From Candidatus Kapaibacterium sp. (GTDB lineage: Bacteria; Bacteroidota; Ignavibacteria; Kapaibacteriales; UBA4661): 64,000 nucleotides of DNA. Below are positions 8,581 to 17,355 of this stretch, piece by piece. Both the position numbers and the translations under genes were made by a program. Under the pieces are notes generated by a model. That model did not search any database and was not told where the DNA came from. It worked only from the letters and a program-made list of their open reading frames with translations. Every line of letters starts with the position of its first letter. Position 1 is the stretch's first letter. The stretch spans positions 45,279-109,278 of the forward strand of contig JALONG010000034.1 of the NCBI GenBank assembly GCA_025455065.1, in the 5' to 3' direction.

Positions 8581-8653
8581 CCATGATTGTGTACCATGAT
8601 TGATAACTTACGGTACAAAAATATGTCATTTCTGAGCAAGAAAGCAAGCCGCT

Positions 8654-8732
8654 TGTCATGAACGCTGCGATTTTTGTCATGAGTGTATAGCGTTTTTGTA
8701 TGAACGCGGCAATTTTTGTCATGAACGCGAAA
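8654..8732 (-). promoter_or_regulatory. Four direct repeats with exact 21-bp spacing (candidate LytTR operator)
   Basis: On the plus strand the core ATGAACG or a variant begins at 8658, 8679 (ATGAGTG), 8700 and 8721, spaced exactly 21 bp. Three of the four units carry TGTCATGA; the 8700 unit has TGTATGA. Read on the minus strand, the direction of the downstream operon, the core is CGTTCAT. LytTR regulators are known to bind pairs of roughly 9-bp direct repeats about two helical turns apart, usually containing GTT. A LytTR regulator gene lies immediately upstream at 8929-10266. It would control the lipoprotein operon starting at 8447 (inference). Confidence 0.55.
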
Positions 8733-8857
8733 AAACATTGCAGGGGAAAAAGAACAACAATCCGCACAAACGATATTTCTCACCCAATACACGGCTTCTT
8801 GGTAAAGTATGAAGTAGGAATGATGAAGTTTGAAACGAAGAAATCAAGTTTTTAAGA

Positions 8858-8899
8858 GGCTTTCCGACAGCGGCTTTCCGGCAGCGGCTTTCCGACAGC
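8858..8899. repeat. Three tandem copies of a 14-bp unit
   Basis: GGCTTTCCGACAGC is repeated three times head to tail, the middle copy with one change (GGCTTTCCGGCAGC). It sits just downstream of the LytTR regulator gene, between its stop codon and the operator-like array. No function is evident. The rest of 8733-8928 shows no gene. Confidence 0.85.
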
Positions 8900-8928
8900 C
8901 ATACTGTTCTCCATTATCCGTTTTTCTG

Positions 8929-10266
8929 TCATCGCTCCTTAGGGAGCATTTCTGCCACAAACTTCGCCCACAACCGCGTCGAAACATCTACTCGGTCGCC
9001 ATTGCTCAGAGTAGCAAAGTAATCACGGGCAGATACAAAATGCTTGCGGTTGATGGCGTGTGAGCGGTGAGTCAGATAAAAGAGTGATGACGGCAAATCT
9101 GCAAGGCATTTTTGCAAGGAACGCGAAACAGTCAAAGGCTCGCCTTTGGTGTGGTAAATGATAGTATTCCTGCCGTCGGCTTCGAGGCGAATAATCTGCT
9201 CCCACGCCAGACTGTGTAAGGTTTTATCACTTGCCTTAAAAGTCCAATATCCTGCCTGTGCCGCAAGGTTTTTTGCAAGAGTCGGTGCTTGAGCAGAATA
9301 ATCCTTGCTGCTCTTATTGATGCTGTCATCAGTTCCAGCCTCAGTATCCGCAGTTGTAGCGGCATCTCCACCATTCTCTGCCTTTATCCTGTGAGCAGCA
9401 AAAGCCCGCTCAACTGCCCGTGCCAGATGCTCAGGTTCAACAGGCTTCACAAGATAATCCAACGTTTCATACTGAAATGCCTGTTGAGCAAAATGAGGAT
9501 GAGAGGACACAATGATAACTTCAAAGGTACGATGAGGAAAGACATCCAGAACATCAAAGCCCGTCCCGCCAATAAGGTCAATATCAAGAAACACAATATC
9601 CGGCGCTCCCTGCTGAATAGCCGTAATGGCAGAATCAACAGAAAAGGCTTCTGCGACAATACTGATACGGTCGTGAAAAATATCCGTGATTTTTTGACTC
9701 AGAGCGAATCGTTGTGCTTTTTCGTCATCAACGATAATTACCCGTAAAGAAGCGGGCTTGGGCTTTTCCTCCGACACAGGTGCGGCGGCGGAAGGTATTT
9801 CCGGCGGCAGTATCGCTTGTGACAATCGTGCTTTGCGTTTCGCCATCACGGTCTGAAGCGCAGCAATGATATCTTCCGGCAAAAAGGGCTTGACGAGGTA
9901 TTCCGAAGCGCCATACCGCATAGCTTCTTGTGCATAGTGGAATCGCGCTTGAGCAGACATAACGATACAATCAAAATTCCTGCCCTGTACCTCTGCCAAC
10001 CCTTTGAAAGACAGCCCACCGCGTAGTTGAATATCCAACAGCACAATATCAGGCTTCTCCGCGCTAATAATCGTAATAACTTCTTCTACCGATTCACAAT
10101 GCCCGACAATATGAATCATTGGAAAGTGTTTGTTGATGACATATTTCAATGATTTGTAAATCATAAAATCATCTTCCACAATCACAAGACGATACTGTTC
10201 AAGATGATACTGCTCAAAAGCATCATCGGGAATTGTGTGCGGCTCTTCGTGGGCGCTTGAGTTCAT
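8929..10266 (-). CDS. Response regulator with two receiver domains and a LytTR DNA-binding domain
   Basis: 445 residues from ATG at 10264-10266, chosen because AGGA lies about 8 bases upstream; ATGs at 10281 and 10335 are alternatives. Receiver 1 (about 27-145) has VEDD, phospho-acceptor Asp in DIVLLDIQL, MSAQ and YLVKP. Receiver 2 (about 175-290) has VDDE, Asp in DIVFLDIDL, VSSH and YLVKP. Both active sites look complete. A linker rich in small residues leads to a LytTR domain (about 340-445; IIRLEADGRNTIIYH, FYLTHRSHAINRKHF). LytTR regulators usually have a single receiver. Two intact receivers in tandem suggest integration of two phosphorylation inputs. No histidine kinase gene lies nearby. 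Repeat arrays on either side suggest autoregulation and control of the neighbouring operon. Confidence 0.92.
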   Translation of the reverse strand: MNSSAHEEPHTIPDDAFEQYHLEQYRLVIVEDDFMIYKSLKYVINKHFPMIHIVGHCESVEEVITIISAEKPDIVLLDIQLRGGLSFKGLAEVQGRNFDCIVMSAQARFHYAQEAMRYGASEYLVKPFLPEDIIAALQTVMAKRKARLSQAILPPEIPSAAAPVSEEKPKPASLRVIIVDDEKAQRFALSQKITDIFHDRISIVAEAFSVDSAITAIQQGAPDIVFLDIDLIGGTGFDVLDVFPHRTFEVIIVSSHPHFAQQAFQYETLDYLVKPVEPEHLARAVERAFAAHRIKAENGGDAATTADTEAGTDDSINKSSKDYSAQAPTLAKNLAAQAGYWTFKASDKTLHSLAWEQIIRLEADGRNTIIYHTKGEPLTVSRSLQKCLADLPSSLFYLTHRSHAINRKHFVSARDYFATLSNGDRVDVSTRLWAKFVAEMLPKER

Positions 10267-10434
10267 GGTGTTTCCTGTCATTGGAGGTTTCTTGTTTGGC
10301 AAGGGTTGATGAGAATTGTACAGATAAGGACGCATACAAAACCGAAGTCTGATTCTACCACACAGACAGAAATTATGTCGTATAAAAAAAATTCAAGCCA
10401 CAAAATTCTGCAATAATTTTCTTCCAAGCAAATC

Positions 10435-10509
10435 CAATGACCGAGACCCCCATTCTAATGACCGGGAACAAAAAGTAATGACCGAGACCCCCTTTCTAAT
10501 GACCGGGAG
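10435..10509 (-). promoter_or_regulatory. Four direct repeats with 20-21-bp spacing upstream of the LytTR regulator
   Basis: The core ATGACCG begins at 10437, 10458, 10478 and 10499 on the plus strand (spacings 21, 20, 21). Alternate units are more alike (ATGACCGAGACCCCC versus ATGACCGGGA), so the array can also be read as two copies of a 41-bp unit. On the minus strand the core is CGGTCAT, close to CGTTCAT in the array at 8654-8732, in the same orientation relative to the downstream gene. It starts about 170 bp before the regulator start codon. Confidence 0.55.
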
Positions 10510-10745
10510 CTATTGCAAATATCAAAAAAATTTCGTATAGCAATCGGAACTCTACAAATCTTGTGCGGGGTCATGCCTTATTCGGCAGCCCCTCGCTTCG
10601 GCGTACAAGCATTCAGCGTGAGAGCGAGACCCTCGCTCCGAAAATAGGAAGCAAGAGCCTCGCGTGAGAGACAAGACTCGCACACTTGACCAAGGTACGA
10701 ATTACATTCAATGATTGCACCAAGCAGATTATGGAGGAGGAGCGG
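10510..10745. other. Intergenic stretch without a recognisable gene
   Basis: Between the repeat array and the lon stop codon I see no credible reading frame. The stretch contains several GCGAG/CTCGC words (for example GAGCGAGACCCTCGCTC around 10622-10638) that can form short hairpins and may help end lon transcription. No clear U-run terminator is visible on the minus strand. Confidence 0.4.
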
Positions 10746-13304
10746 TCACCCCCGAAACACCTGCCCCAACGCCTCGCTAATATGCGCCACAGGAACGATT
10801 TCCAAGCCTTCGGTGGTTTGTTTGTTCAGTTCCGCCACATCTGCGTCGTTTTGCTTCGGGATAAGCACGGTCTTGATTCCTGCTTGTTTTGCGGCTAAAA
10901 GTTTTTCGTTCAGTCCCCCAATCGGCAGGATATTTCCCCGCAACGTCACTTCTCCCGTCATCGCCACATCGCCCCGCGCCGCACGCCCCGAAGCCGCAGA
11001 AATCAGCGCCATTGTCATCGTAATTCCCGCCGACGGACCGTCTTTCGGGATTGCCCCTTCGGGAACGTGGATATGGATTTCCTTATCCGTGAGCGATTCC
11101 GCCGGAACGCCTAGTGATGCGGTGTTGGCTCGAACAAAGGACAACGCTGCCATTGCCGATTCTTTCATCACATCGCCTAATTTCCCCGTCAGCGTCAGTT
11201 TGTCTTTGCCGGGCATAATCGTTACTTCCACCGGCAAAATATCCCCGCCCATGCTTGTCCACGCCAAGCCCGTCACTACGCCGATTTTGTCCGAAACTTC
11301 CTTCTCTTTTTTGCGGTTTATCGGCACTTTCAAAAACTCCGCCACAAGCGCCCGCGTGATAATGCGCTCTTTCAGGCGAATTGCTTCGCTTGCGAACAGT
11401 TGTGGGTGGTCTTGGTCGCTTGGGGCTTGGGGGCTTGGTTGTTGGTCGCTTGGGACTTCGGTTTCTACTTTTTTGCGGCGTTTGGGTTTTTCAGCCACAC
11501 TTTTTTCTTTTGACAGCGCTTGATTATGTGCTTCGTGGGCAATTTCCACCACAATCGTTTTTGCGACTTTGCGAATGACCGATGCAATCTGGCGCTCCAA
11601 ATTCCGCACACCGGCTTCTTTGGTATAGCCGCGAATTATTTCCTGCACGGCTTCGTCGTCAAACCGCACGGCAAAGCCGTTCAGACCATGTTTTTCCAAC
11701 TGTCTGGGGATAAGATGCTTCCGCGCAATCTGCTCTTTTTCGTACTCAACATAACTCGACAATTCGATAATTTCCATGCGGTCAAGCAGTGGAGCAGGAA
11801 TGTCGAATTTCACGTTTGCCGTTGCGATAAACAGCACTTTCGAGAGGTCGTAATCCATCTCCAAATAGTGGTCGTTAAAGGCATGATGCTGTTCTGGGTC
11901 AAGCACCTCTAAAAGCGCAGCCGACGGGTCGCCGCGAAAATCTGTGACCATTTTATCTACTTCATCCAGCAAAATAACCGGATTCATCGTGCCTGCACGT
12001 TTCATGCTTTGGATAATGCGCCCCGGCATCGAACCGATGTAGGTGCGCCGATGTCCGCGTATTTCCGCTTCATCGCGCACACCGCCAAGCGACATCCGCA
12101 CAAACTTCCGCCCCAAAGCACGAGCAATAGAGCGGGCAAGCGAGGTTTTTCCCACGCCGGGCGGTCCCGACAGGCATAAAACCTGCCCTTGCACACCACG
12201 CACCAAATTCAGCACGGCGATATACTCCAAAATGCGCTCTTTGATTTGCTCCAAGCCGAAATGGTCTTCATCCAAAATCTGCCGCACGTGCAGAATGTCG
12301 AGATTATCCGGCGTTGTTGTGTGCCATGGCAGCGCCGCAACGAGTTCCAAATAATTTCGCAAAACGCCGTATTCGGGTGACATGGGCTGCGTTTTTTTTA
12401 GCTTATCGAATTCCTCGTTTGCATGTTGTAATGCGGCTTCGGGGAGGTTTGCTGCGTCTAACTGTTCGCGTAATTTCGAGAGTTCGGGGAACGCATCATC
12501 ATCTTCCAATTCTTCCTGCAAAGCGCGTATCTGCTCTTGGATGAAAAAGCGCTTTTGCGTTTTTTGAATGGATTCCTGCACTTTCACATCAATATCCTGC
12601 TCCAATTTCTGCACTTCAATTTCTGCTGTGAGCATAGCAATCAATTCAAAATACTGCTCACGCAATGATGTGCGCTCAAGGATTTTCTGCTTTGCTTCCA
12701 CTTCTGCTTCCACATTTGCCGAAGCGTAGTAAAGCTGCCGCATTGGGTCTTGGATATTCGCAAAAGCCGTAGCGATTTCGGGCGGCATTGAGCGGCTTGC
12801 GCGAACGTACTCTAAAAACAACTCTCCCGCATGGCGCACCATTGCTTGTTGTTCAGGATTGCTGTCGTCTGTTACCACGACAACAGGCTCAATTTCCGCC
12901 TCCAAACACACTTCCGACGGAACAAACCGCACCGCACGAGCCTGAATTACGCCATCTACCAAAATTTTAATGAGATTATTTGGAAGCCGAACTAATTGGA
13001 CGATTTTCGCAATCGTGCCTGCATGAAACACGTCGTCTTTGGTGGGGTCAATCGCATCGGTGCTTTGGGCAGCGAGAAAAATATATTTGTCGCGCTTCAG
13101 TGCCTCCGAAACCGCATGGATAGAGTTTTCCCGCCCAATCAGAACGGGAAAAATCATATGCGGATAGACGACAACATCGCGGAGTGGCAAAACCGAGAGA
13201 ACCTTTGGAATAGAAGAACCTTCCGGCAGATTCGGCAGTGGAGCAGTCGAGGCAGACGCTGAAGTAGCGGATGCTTTTAGAGGGGGAGTTTGTTTTTTTT
13301 TCAT
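10746..13304 (-). CDS. lon: ATP-dependent protease Lon
   Basis: 852 residues from MKKKQTPPLK at 13302-13304; a longer frame to 13358 adds nothing conserved. Cytosolic AAA+ protease degrading damaged and regulatory proteins. Order of domains: N-terminal substrate-recognition domain beginning VLPLRDVVVYPHMIFPVLIG, coiled region, AAA+ module with Walker A GPPGVGKTS, Walker B VILLDEVDK and arginine-bearing sensor segments, then the C-terminal protease domain with the Ser in PKDGPSAG and the Lys in KLLAAKQAG that form the catalytic dyad. Between the AAA+ and protease domains is an extended hydrophilic linker (KPKRRKK, then PSDQQPSPQAPSDQD), encoded by a C/A-rich repeat resembling one in other loci of this window. 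Length is slightly above the usual 780-820, because of this linker and the N-terminal tail. Confidence 0.97.
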   Translation of the reverse strand: MKKKQTPPLKASATSASASTAPLPNLPEGSSIPKVLSVLPLRDVVVYPHMIFPVLIGRENSIHAVSEALKRDKYIFLAAQSTDAIDPTKDDVFHAGTIAKIVQLVRLPNNLIKILVDGVIQARAVRFVPSEVCLEAEIEPVVVVTDDSNPEQQAMVRHAGELFLEYVRASRSMPPEIATAFANIQDPMRQLYYASANVEAEVEAKQKILERTSLREQYFELIAMLTAEIEVQKLEQDIDVKVQESIQKTQKRFFIQEQIRALQEELEDDDAFPELSKLREQLDAANLPEAALQHANEEFDKLKKTQPMSPEYGVLRNYLELVAALPWHTTTPDNLDILHVRQILDEDHFGLEQIKERILEYIAVLNLVRGVQGQVLCLSGPPGVGKTSLARSIARALGRKFVRMSLGGVRDEAEIRGHRRTYIGSMPGRIIQSMKRAGTMNPVILLDEVDKMVTDFRGDPSAALLEVLDPEQHHAFNDHYLEMDYDLSKVLFIATANVKFDIPAPLLDRMEIIELSSYVEYEKEQIARKHLIPRQLEKHGLNGFAVRFDDEAVQEIIRGYTKEAGVRNLERQIASVIRKVAKTIVVEIAHEAHNQALSKEKSVAEKPKRRKKVETEVPSDQQPSPQAPSDQDHPQLFASEAIRLKERIITRALVAEFLKVPINRKKEKEVSDKIGVVTGLAWTSMGGDILPVEVTIMPGKDKLTLTGKLGDVMKESAMAALSFVRANTASLGVPAESLTDKEIHIHVPEGAIPKDGPSAGITMTMALISAASGRAARGDVAMTGEVTLRGNILPIGGLNEKLLAAKQAGIKTVLIPKQNDADVAELNKQTTEGLEIVPVAHISEALGQVFRG
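11405..11460 (-). repeat. Degenerate 15-bp repeat patch inside lon
   Basis: On the coding strand CCAAGCGACCAACAACCAAG and CCCAAGCCCCAAGCGACCAAG-like words repeat, encoding PSDQQPSPQAPSDQD in the Lon linker. It resembles the ACCAAGTAACCAAGC repeat at 26183-26226, 37737-37793 and 40769-40796. Confidence 0.5.
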
Positions 13305-13348
13305 GGGAGAAAATGATAATAAAAAGCAGCAATTCAAATGCCTCGGAA

Positions 13349-14752
13349 CTATCGCCAAAAAGGGATATACCGCACAACCGTCGTATCGAAGCGGTCGCGG
13401 ACAATGAGCATTTGTTCGCCCTGCGGCAAATTGTCAATACGAATATACCCCAAAATACCTTTTTGTTTGGTCTTTGGGTGCGTATAAAAACGAAAGGTCG
13501 CGGCATCAACACTTGCAGTGTTGGCGAGACTATCAAGATTGTTACCGTTCAAGGAAATGTTATACGCTCCGCGAAGCGCTTGAACACAAGAGCGGAGGCG
13601 TTCCGGGGGAAAGGTTTCATCCCGCGAAATCGTGCTGAGACCTTGCGTATAGAACGGCACTGCTTCGGGGAAATACTTTTTGAGCGAATCGTTGTAGCGC
13701 GTGTTATAGGCGAGAAAGAGGCGTAAATACGGCTCTCGCACAATGTCCGACTGAATCATTACCCGCGTAAAGGTGTCGTCATCGGCAGTGTTTTCGTAGA
13801 AATTATGCTCAATCGCGCTTGCAGCACCCTCTTCGGGGAAATACGGATGGGTGCGCCATGTAACGGTATTCGGCAGCAGCATTGAAGCCAAGAACGCTAT
13901 AAAACCAATGCCCATAACCGTGTAGTACGTGCGTTTTGCATTTGCAGCAATCGTATTTTGCACACTAATTGCCGCACTGCCAAAAAGTGAGCTATACACC
14001 CCAAACACACGCCAGTAGAGCGTTTTTAGGGTTTGATTGTGCTGTAAATGCTGCAAAGGGCGAATATACTGAATAGCAGTATCAAGAAGCCCAATGATGA
14101 GATACGGTGCAAACAGCGTAAAATAGATTGCCAGCAAAATCACCATAAGATTTGATGAGGGCAGGAAGATTTTTTGTACCACAATCGCTAATACCAAACT
14201 GAGCGACAAAATCACAAACACTCCCAGAAAAATCGCCAGCGTACTAAAGGCAACGCCAAAAATCAAGCGGCAAAATTTATCCACTGAAGTCGCTTGTTCT
14301 CTTAGCCCGCGCTGTTTTTCCCGCATAAATCCCCGAAAAAATGGTCCGCCACTTTCCGGTATTTTCGCAGAATCAGGATACACCGAACTTACGCCAATCA
14401 TGCCAATCCAAAAACTTCGCACGACCAAGTGCAATAACAGCGACCCAACTAAAATATAGGAGACAGGTTTTGCCAGCAGAAGCATCACAACCATGATGAC
14501 ACCTGCGCTACCATACTGCGCCATAACAGTAGTCTGAAGGGTTTCCAGAGCGCTCGGCACTTGCAAGAGCGAAAACGTCACCGCGCCCGAAAGCACCAAC
14601 TCCAACTCCAAACTCCGCTCAATCAATGCGCGAAATTCAGTTATCAAGTTCGGTTTTATACTGTCTTCAGGCTGCTGTGCCTCTGCGTTTTTTTGGGTGG
14701 ATTCCGGTACATCAACACTTGATTTTTCAAGGTTCTGTTTTTCAAGATTCAT
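13349..14752 (-). CDS. Multi-pass membrane protein of unknown function
   Basis: 467 residues. A hydrophilic N-terminal tail of about 40 residues rich in E/Q/N/S is followed by membrane segments at about 50-75, 82-110, 160-190, 195-225 and 280-300, then a periplasmic or cytosolic C-terminal domain of about 165 residues (HPYFPEEGAASAIEHNFYEN to PFWR) that looks globular. I recognise no family. It lies 45 bp upstream of lon in the same direction and 63 bp downstream of the sirtuin gene, so the three may share a transcript. Nothing ties it to proteolysis beyond position. Confidence 0.8.
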   Translation of the reverse strand: MNLEKQNLEKSSVDVPESTQKNAEAQQPEDSIKPNLITEFRALIERSLELELVLSGAVTFSLLQVPSALETLQTTVMAQYGSAGVIMVVMLLLAKPVSYILVGSLLLHLVVRSFWIGMIGVSSVYPDSAKIPESGGPFFRGFMREKQRGLREQATSVDKFCRLIFGVAFSTLAIFLGVFVILSLSLVLAIVVQKIFLPSSNLMVILLAIYFTLFAPYLIIGLLDTAIQYIRPLQHLQHNQTLKTLYWRVFGVYSSLFGSAAISVQNTIAANAKRTYYTVMGIGFIAFLASMLLPNTVTWRTHPYFPEEGAASAIEHNFYENTADDDTFTRVMIQSDIVREPYLRLFLAYNTRYNDSLKKYFPEAVPFYTQGLSTISRDETFPPERLRSCVQALRGAYNISLNGNNLDSLANTASVDAATFRFYTHPKTKQKGILGYIRIDNLPQGEQMLIVRDRFDTTVVRYIPFWR

Positions 14753-14815
14753 AGCGGTTTATTTTGTTGAACATGGTGTGGTGAATATTGTCTGAAAGCA
14801 TTCTCTCCCGACACT

Positions 14816-15580
14816 TTATGCCTGCCAAGCACGAACTTTCTCAAACAAAACAGGAAGCGCTTCGCCCGACGGTGCTGCAATAACGACATCTGCATAACGT
14901 GTGATAGCAGTTTGATTGGGATTAACTTCAATAAACATCGCTCCAGCGCGTTTCGCCTCAATCGGCAGTCCTGCTGCGGGATAGACCTCTGCGGAAGTAC
15001 CGATGCTAAAGAACACCTCACACTCCGAAGCCGCATCCTGAGCAGCTTCCAGAGCATCAACCGGTAACATCTCGCCAAACCACACAACCGCAGGGCGAAT
15101 CATACCCCCGCAATACCCGCACCGAGGCGGCTCTTTCACGTCGGTATCAGCCGTGTAACGGTATTCATGCGGCTTTTTGCAGCGCGAACAGTAATTTTCA
15201 ATGATATTCCCGTGCAGTTCCAGCACATCGCGGCTTCCTGCCTGTTGGTGCAGCCTGTCCACGTTCTGCGTAATGAGCGTAAACGAGCCGCCGCACTCTT
15301 CGTACCAATCCTGCATCGCCACAAGCGTTGTGTGTCCGGGATTCGGCTTCACACGGTCAATCACCTCACGCCGCGCTTGATACCACTCCCAAACGAGCAG
15401 CGGATTTTTCAAAAAACCATCCATCGAAGCCAATTCTTCGGGACGGAATTTTGCCCATAACCCGTTCGGGTCACGAAACGTTGCTACACCGCTTTCTGCC
15501 GAAATACCTGCACCCGTCAGAACCGCAATTTTTCTGGCTTCTGCAAGAGTTTTGATAAGATTGTCGCTGAATGTGTACAT
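14816..15580 (-). CDS. cobB: NAD-dependent protein deacylase (sirtuin, Sir2/CobB type)
   Basis: 254 residues, typical for the bacterial class. Removes acyl groups from protein lysines using NAD, giving nicotinamide and O-acyl-ADP-ribose. Visible motifs are GAGISAESG and TFRD for NAD binding, TQNVDRLH, the catalytic His in LHGN, a four-cysteine zinc site (CSRC and CGYC about 28 residues apart) and GTSAEVYPAA. The helix after the NAD site has WYQARRE, a Tyr-x-x-Arg pair that in SIRT5/CobB-type sirtuins reads negatively charged acyl groups, so desuccinylase/demalonylase activity is plausible. Start at MYTFSDN. Confidence 0.95.
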   Translation of the reverse strand: MYTFSDNLIKTLAEARKIAVLTGAGISAESGVATFRDPNGLWAKFRPEELASMDGFLKNPLLVWEWYQARREVIDRVKPNPGHTTLVAMQDWYEECGGSFTLITQNVDRLHQQAGSRDVLELHGNIIENYCSRCKKPHEYRYTADTDVKEPPRCGYCGGMIRPAVVWFGEMLPVDALEAAQDAASECEVFFSIGTSAEVYPAAGLPIEAKRAGAMFIEVNPNQTAITRYADVVIAAPSGEALPVLFEKVRAWQA

Positions 15581-15643
15581 GGAGTTGCGTGGGATTTGGT
15601 TACTTAGGAATAGCGAAAGAATAATTATTCAATCTTTGACGTA

Positions 15644-15812
15644 GCACAGTTCATTCTTGTCTGTGCCATTAACGCCGCAAGGCGTAATTACCGAAAGCGT
15701 CATAAAAACAGACTTTGAAGACTATTCGCTTCGCTCATTTTGGACACAGACAAGAATGTCTGTGCTACGAAGCTTCGCTCATTTTGGACACAGACAAGAA
15801 TGTCTGTGCTAC
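15644..15812. repeat. Three copies of the dispersed palindrome CACAGACA..TGTCTGTG
   Basis: Perfect 20-bp palindrome-like units CACAGACAAGAATGTCTGTG at 15745-15764 and 15789-15808 sit in two tandem 44-bp repeats (TTCGCTCATTTTGGA and so on). A degenerate copy lies at 15644-15666. The same core recurs at 32811, 32862, 39482 and 39541. Confidence 0.85.
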
Positions 15813-15842
15813 GAAGATAAAGTCTATCTACTTATTTTTCGT

Positions 15843-16127
15843 TCAATCCTTATCAACAATAAACACTTTTTCACCGGGCTTAATCATACCGTATTTTTCG
15901 CGGGCGATTTTTTCAATAAGCGTTGTATCTTGCTCCAGTCGGTGGATATGATTTTTGAGAGAGTCTTGTTCTTTACGAACAGATTCTATGCGTCCTGCAA
16001 GGCTTTTGCGCTCCCATTCGAGCGACATCCGCGCAAACAGTCCGCGAGAAGAAAACAGTGCGTAGCTGGCTATGGGGATACCGATAATTGCGGCAATCAT
16101 CAAGCGGCGTTTGCGTTGTTCGGTCAT
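15843..16127 (-). CDS. FtsB/DivIC-like septum formation initiator
   Basis: 94 residues, usual length for the family. A short basic cytosolic tail (TEQRKRR), one membrane segment (about 10-28, LMIAAIIGIPIASYALF), then a periplasmic coiled coil (about 38-75, LAGRIESVRKEQDSLKNHI) and a terminal IAREKYGMIKPGE motif, which is the hallmark of FtsB/DivIC proteins. These bridge FtsL and FtsQ in the divisome. No other division genes are adjacent. Confidence 0.88.
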   Translation of the reverse strand: MTEQRKRRLMIAAIIGIPIASYALFSSRGLFARMSLEWERKSLAGRIESVRKEQDSLKNHIHRLEQDTTLIEKIAREKYGMIKPGEKVFIVDKD

Positions 16128-16226
16128 GGAAAAATCAAAACGGTTTGTAAATTGCGCTCTTGCGCCATGCGCACGCGCAGTGCATTTGCGGTATGTGATG
16201 CAAATTTACACAGACAAGAGAAGGAA

Positions 16227-17213
16227 TCAAGAAAATTCGCCGGAACGGTCAGCAATATTACTCAGCCCGTTCATCTGCCGAAGCGCAATGGCGCGGACTT
16301 CTTGGGCAAACATCACACGTAATTCCGCCGGAGCAAGAATCGTGATATGCGCCCCAAACGAGAGCAGCCACCGCATAATCCACTGCAAGGACGGTACAAT
16401 AAATGTCAGCACAGCGCCGTCTGCACGGGGTTCTTCCTGCACAAAACCGTAATAGTATTTTTGTGCAGCTATGATACGAAGCGCCTCCGAAGCCACTTCC
16501 ACGCGCACTTCGTGGGGTTCGCGTAAATCGTACTGTTCGGCGAGATACTGCGAGAGCGAGAACAATTCGTGCGCCGAAAACTGTTCGGGCAATATCGTTA
16601 AACGCAGTACACGGTCAAGCCGGAAGTCCCGTATTTCCTTGCGCAAACGGCAATACGCAATGACGTGCCAATGATTGCCGTAAAAGACCAGATGCAACGG
16701 TTCAATTTCGCGGGCGCTTGCATCAGCATGGCGGTTTTCGTACGCAATCTGCACGACGGAACGCCCCGCGATTGCTTGTTGGAGCGTAGAAAGCATATCA
16801 CTTCCCAAATGCTCTTGAAACGCCGCTGGGCGCGTAAAGACGGACACCGACGATTGCATCCGTTCAAAATGGTCGCGTTTGTCGCTGGGAATAACCGATT
16901 GCACTTTCACCAACGCGGCTTGCAAATGCTGTTGCAAAGACGCATCGGTCAAATGCCGCACAAATTCTGCTCCCATGAGGATTGCTCCGGCTTCCTCTTC
17001 GGTGAACATCACCGGCGCGAGATGTTCGCCTTGCAGCGTGTAGCCATACCCCGCTTCGCCTGCAATCGGCACACCTGCTTGACAAAGCGCGTCAATGTCA
17101 CGGTACACCGTGCGGCTGCTTGTCCCGAAATACTCGGCAATATCTTCCGCTCTCAGCCGTTTTTTACGCTGAAAAAGCAGTACCGTTGCGATAAGACGAT
17201 TGATTCTGTCCAT
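16227..17213 (-). CDS. WYL-domain transcriptional regulator (YafY type)
   Basis: 328 residues from MDRINRL at 17211-17213; an upstream ATG would add 40 unsupported residues. The N-terminal helix-turn-helix (about 1-60; RAEDIAEYFGTSSRTVYRDI) is of the HTH_11 type. It is followed by a WYL domain (about 140-240; VQIAYENRHADASAREIEPL, LVFYGNHWHVIAYCRLR, FRLDRV) and a WCX-like C-terminal extension. Such proteins sense ligands through WYL and act as repressors or activators. It is divergent from the ammonia-lyase gene across 142 bp, which makes that gene a candidate target (inference). Confidence 0.92.
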   Translation of the reverse strand: MDRINRLIATVLLFQRKKRLRAEDIAEYFGTSSRTVYRDIDALCQAGVPIAGEAGYGYTLQGEHLAPVMFTEEEAGAILMGAEFVRHLTDASLQQHLQAALVKVQSVIPSDKRDHFERMQSSVSVFTRPAAFQEHLGSDMLSTLQQAIAGRSVVQIAYENRHADASAREIEPLHLVFYGNHWHVIAYCRLRKEIRDFRLDRVLRLTILPEQFSAHELFSLSQYLAEQYDLREPHEVRVEVASEALRIIAAQKYYYGFVQEEPRADGAVLTFIVPSLQWIMRWLLSFGAHITILAPAELRVMFAQEVRAIALRQMNGLSNIADRSGEFS

Positions 17214-17355
17214 CAGTTTTGCCCCTGTTATTGGAAATCCGCACAGTAAGCCGCCGAGCATGGCGTGATTACTCTTGCGGCAATGCGGAACATTCATTAC
17301 CCAAACACCGCCAAAATACGCTTTCTTCCGCAATCACCACAAACCTTTTGTCACC

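Noticed and set aside
8654..10509. CRISPR-like array
   Set aside because: The repeats are only 7-12 conserved bases at 20-21-bp spacing with no unique spacers of CRISPR length and no cas genes; phased operator sites fit better.
10711..11523. 270-residue open frame on the plus strand
   Set aside because: It lies antisense within lon; the lon frame has all catalytic motifs and the plus-strand frame is Ser/Ala/Phe-rich with no domain.
15657..16322. 221-residue plus-strand frame
   Set aside because: It runs through tandem palindromic repeats and antisense to the FtsB-like gene; no recognisable protein features.
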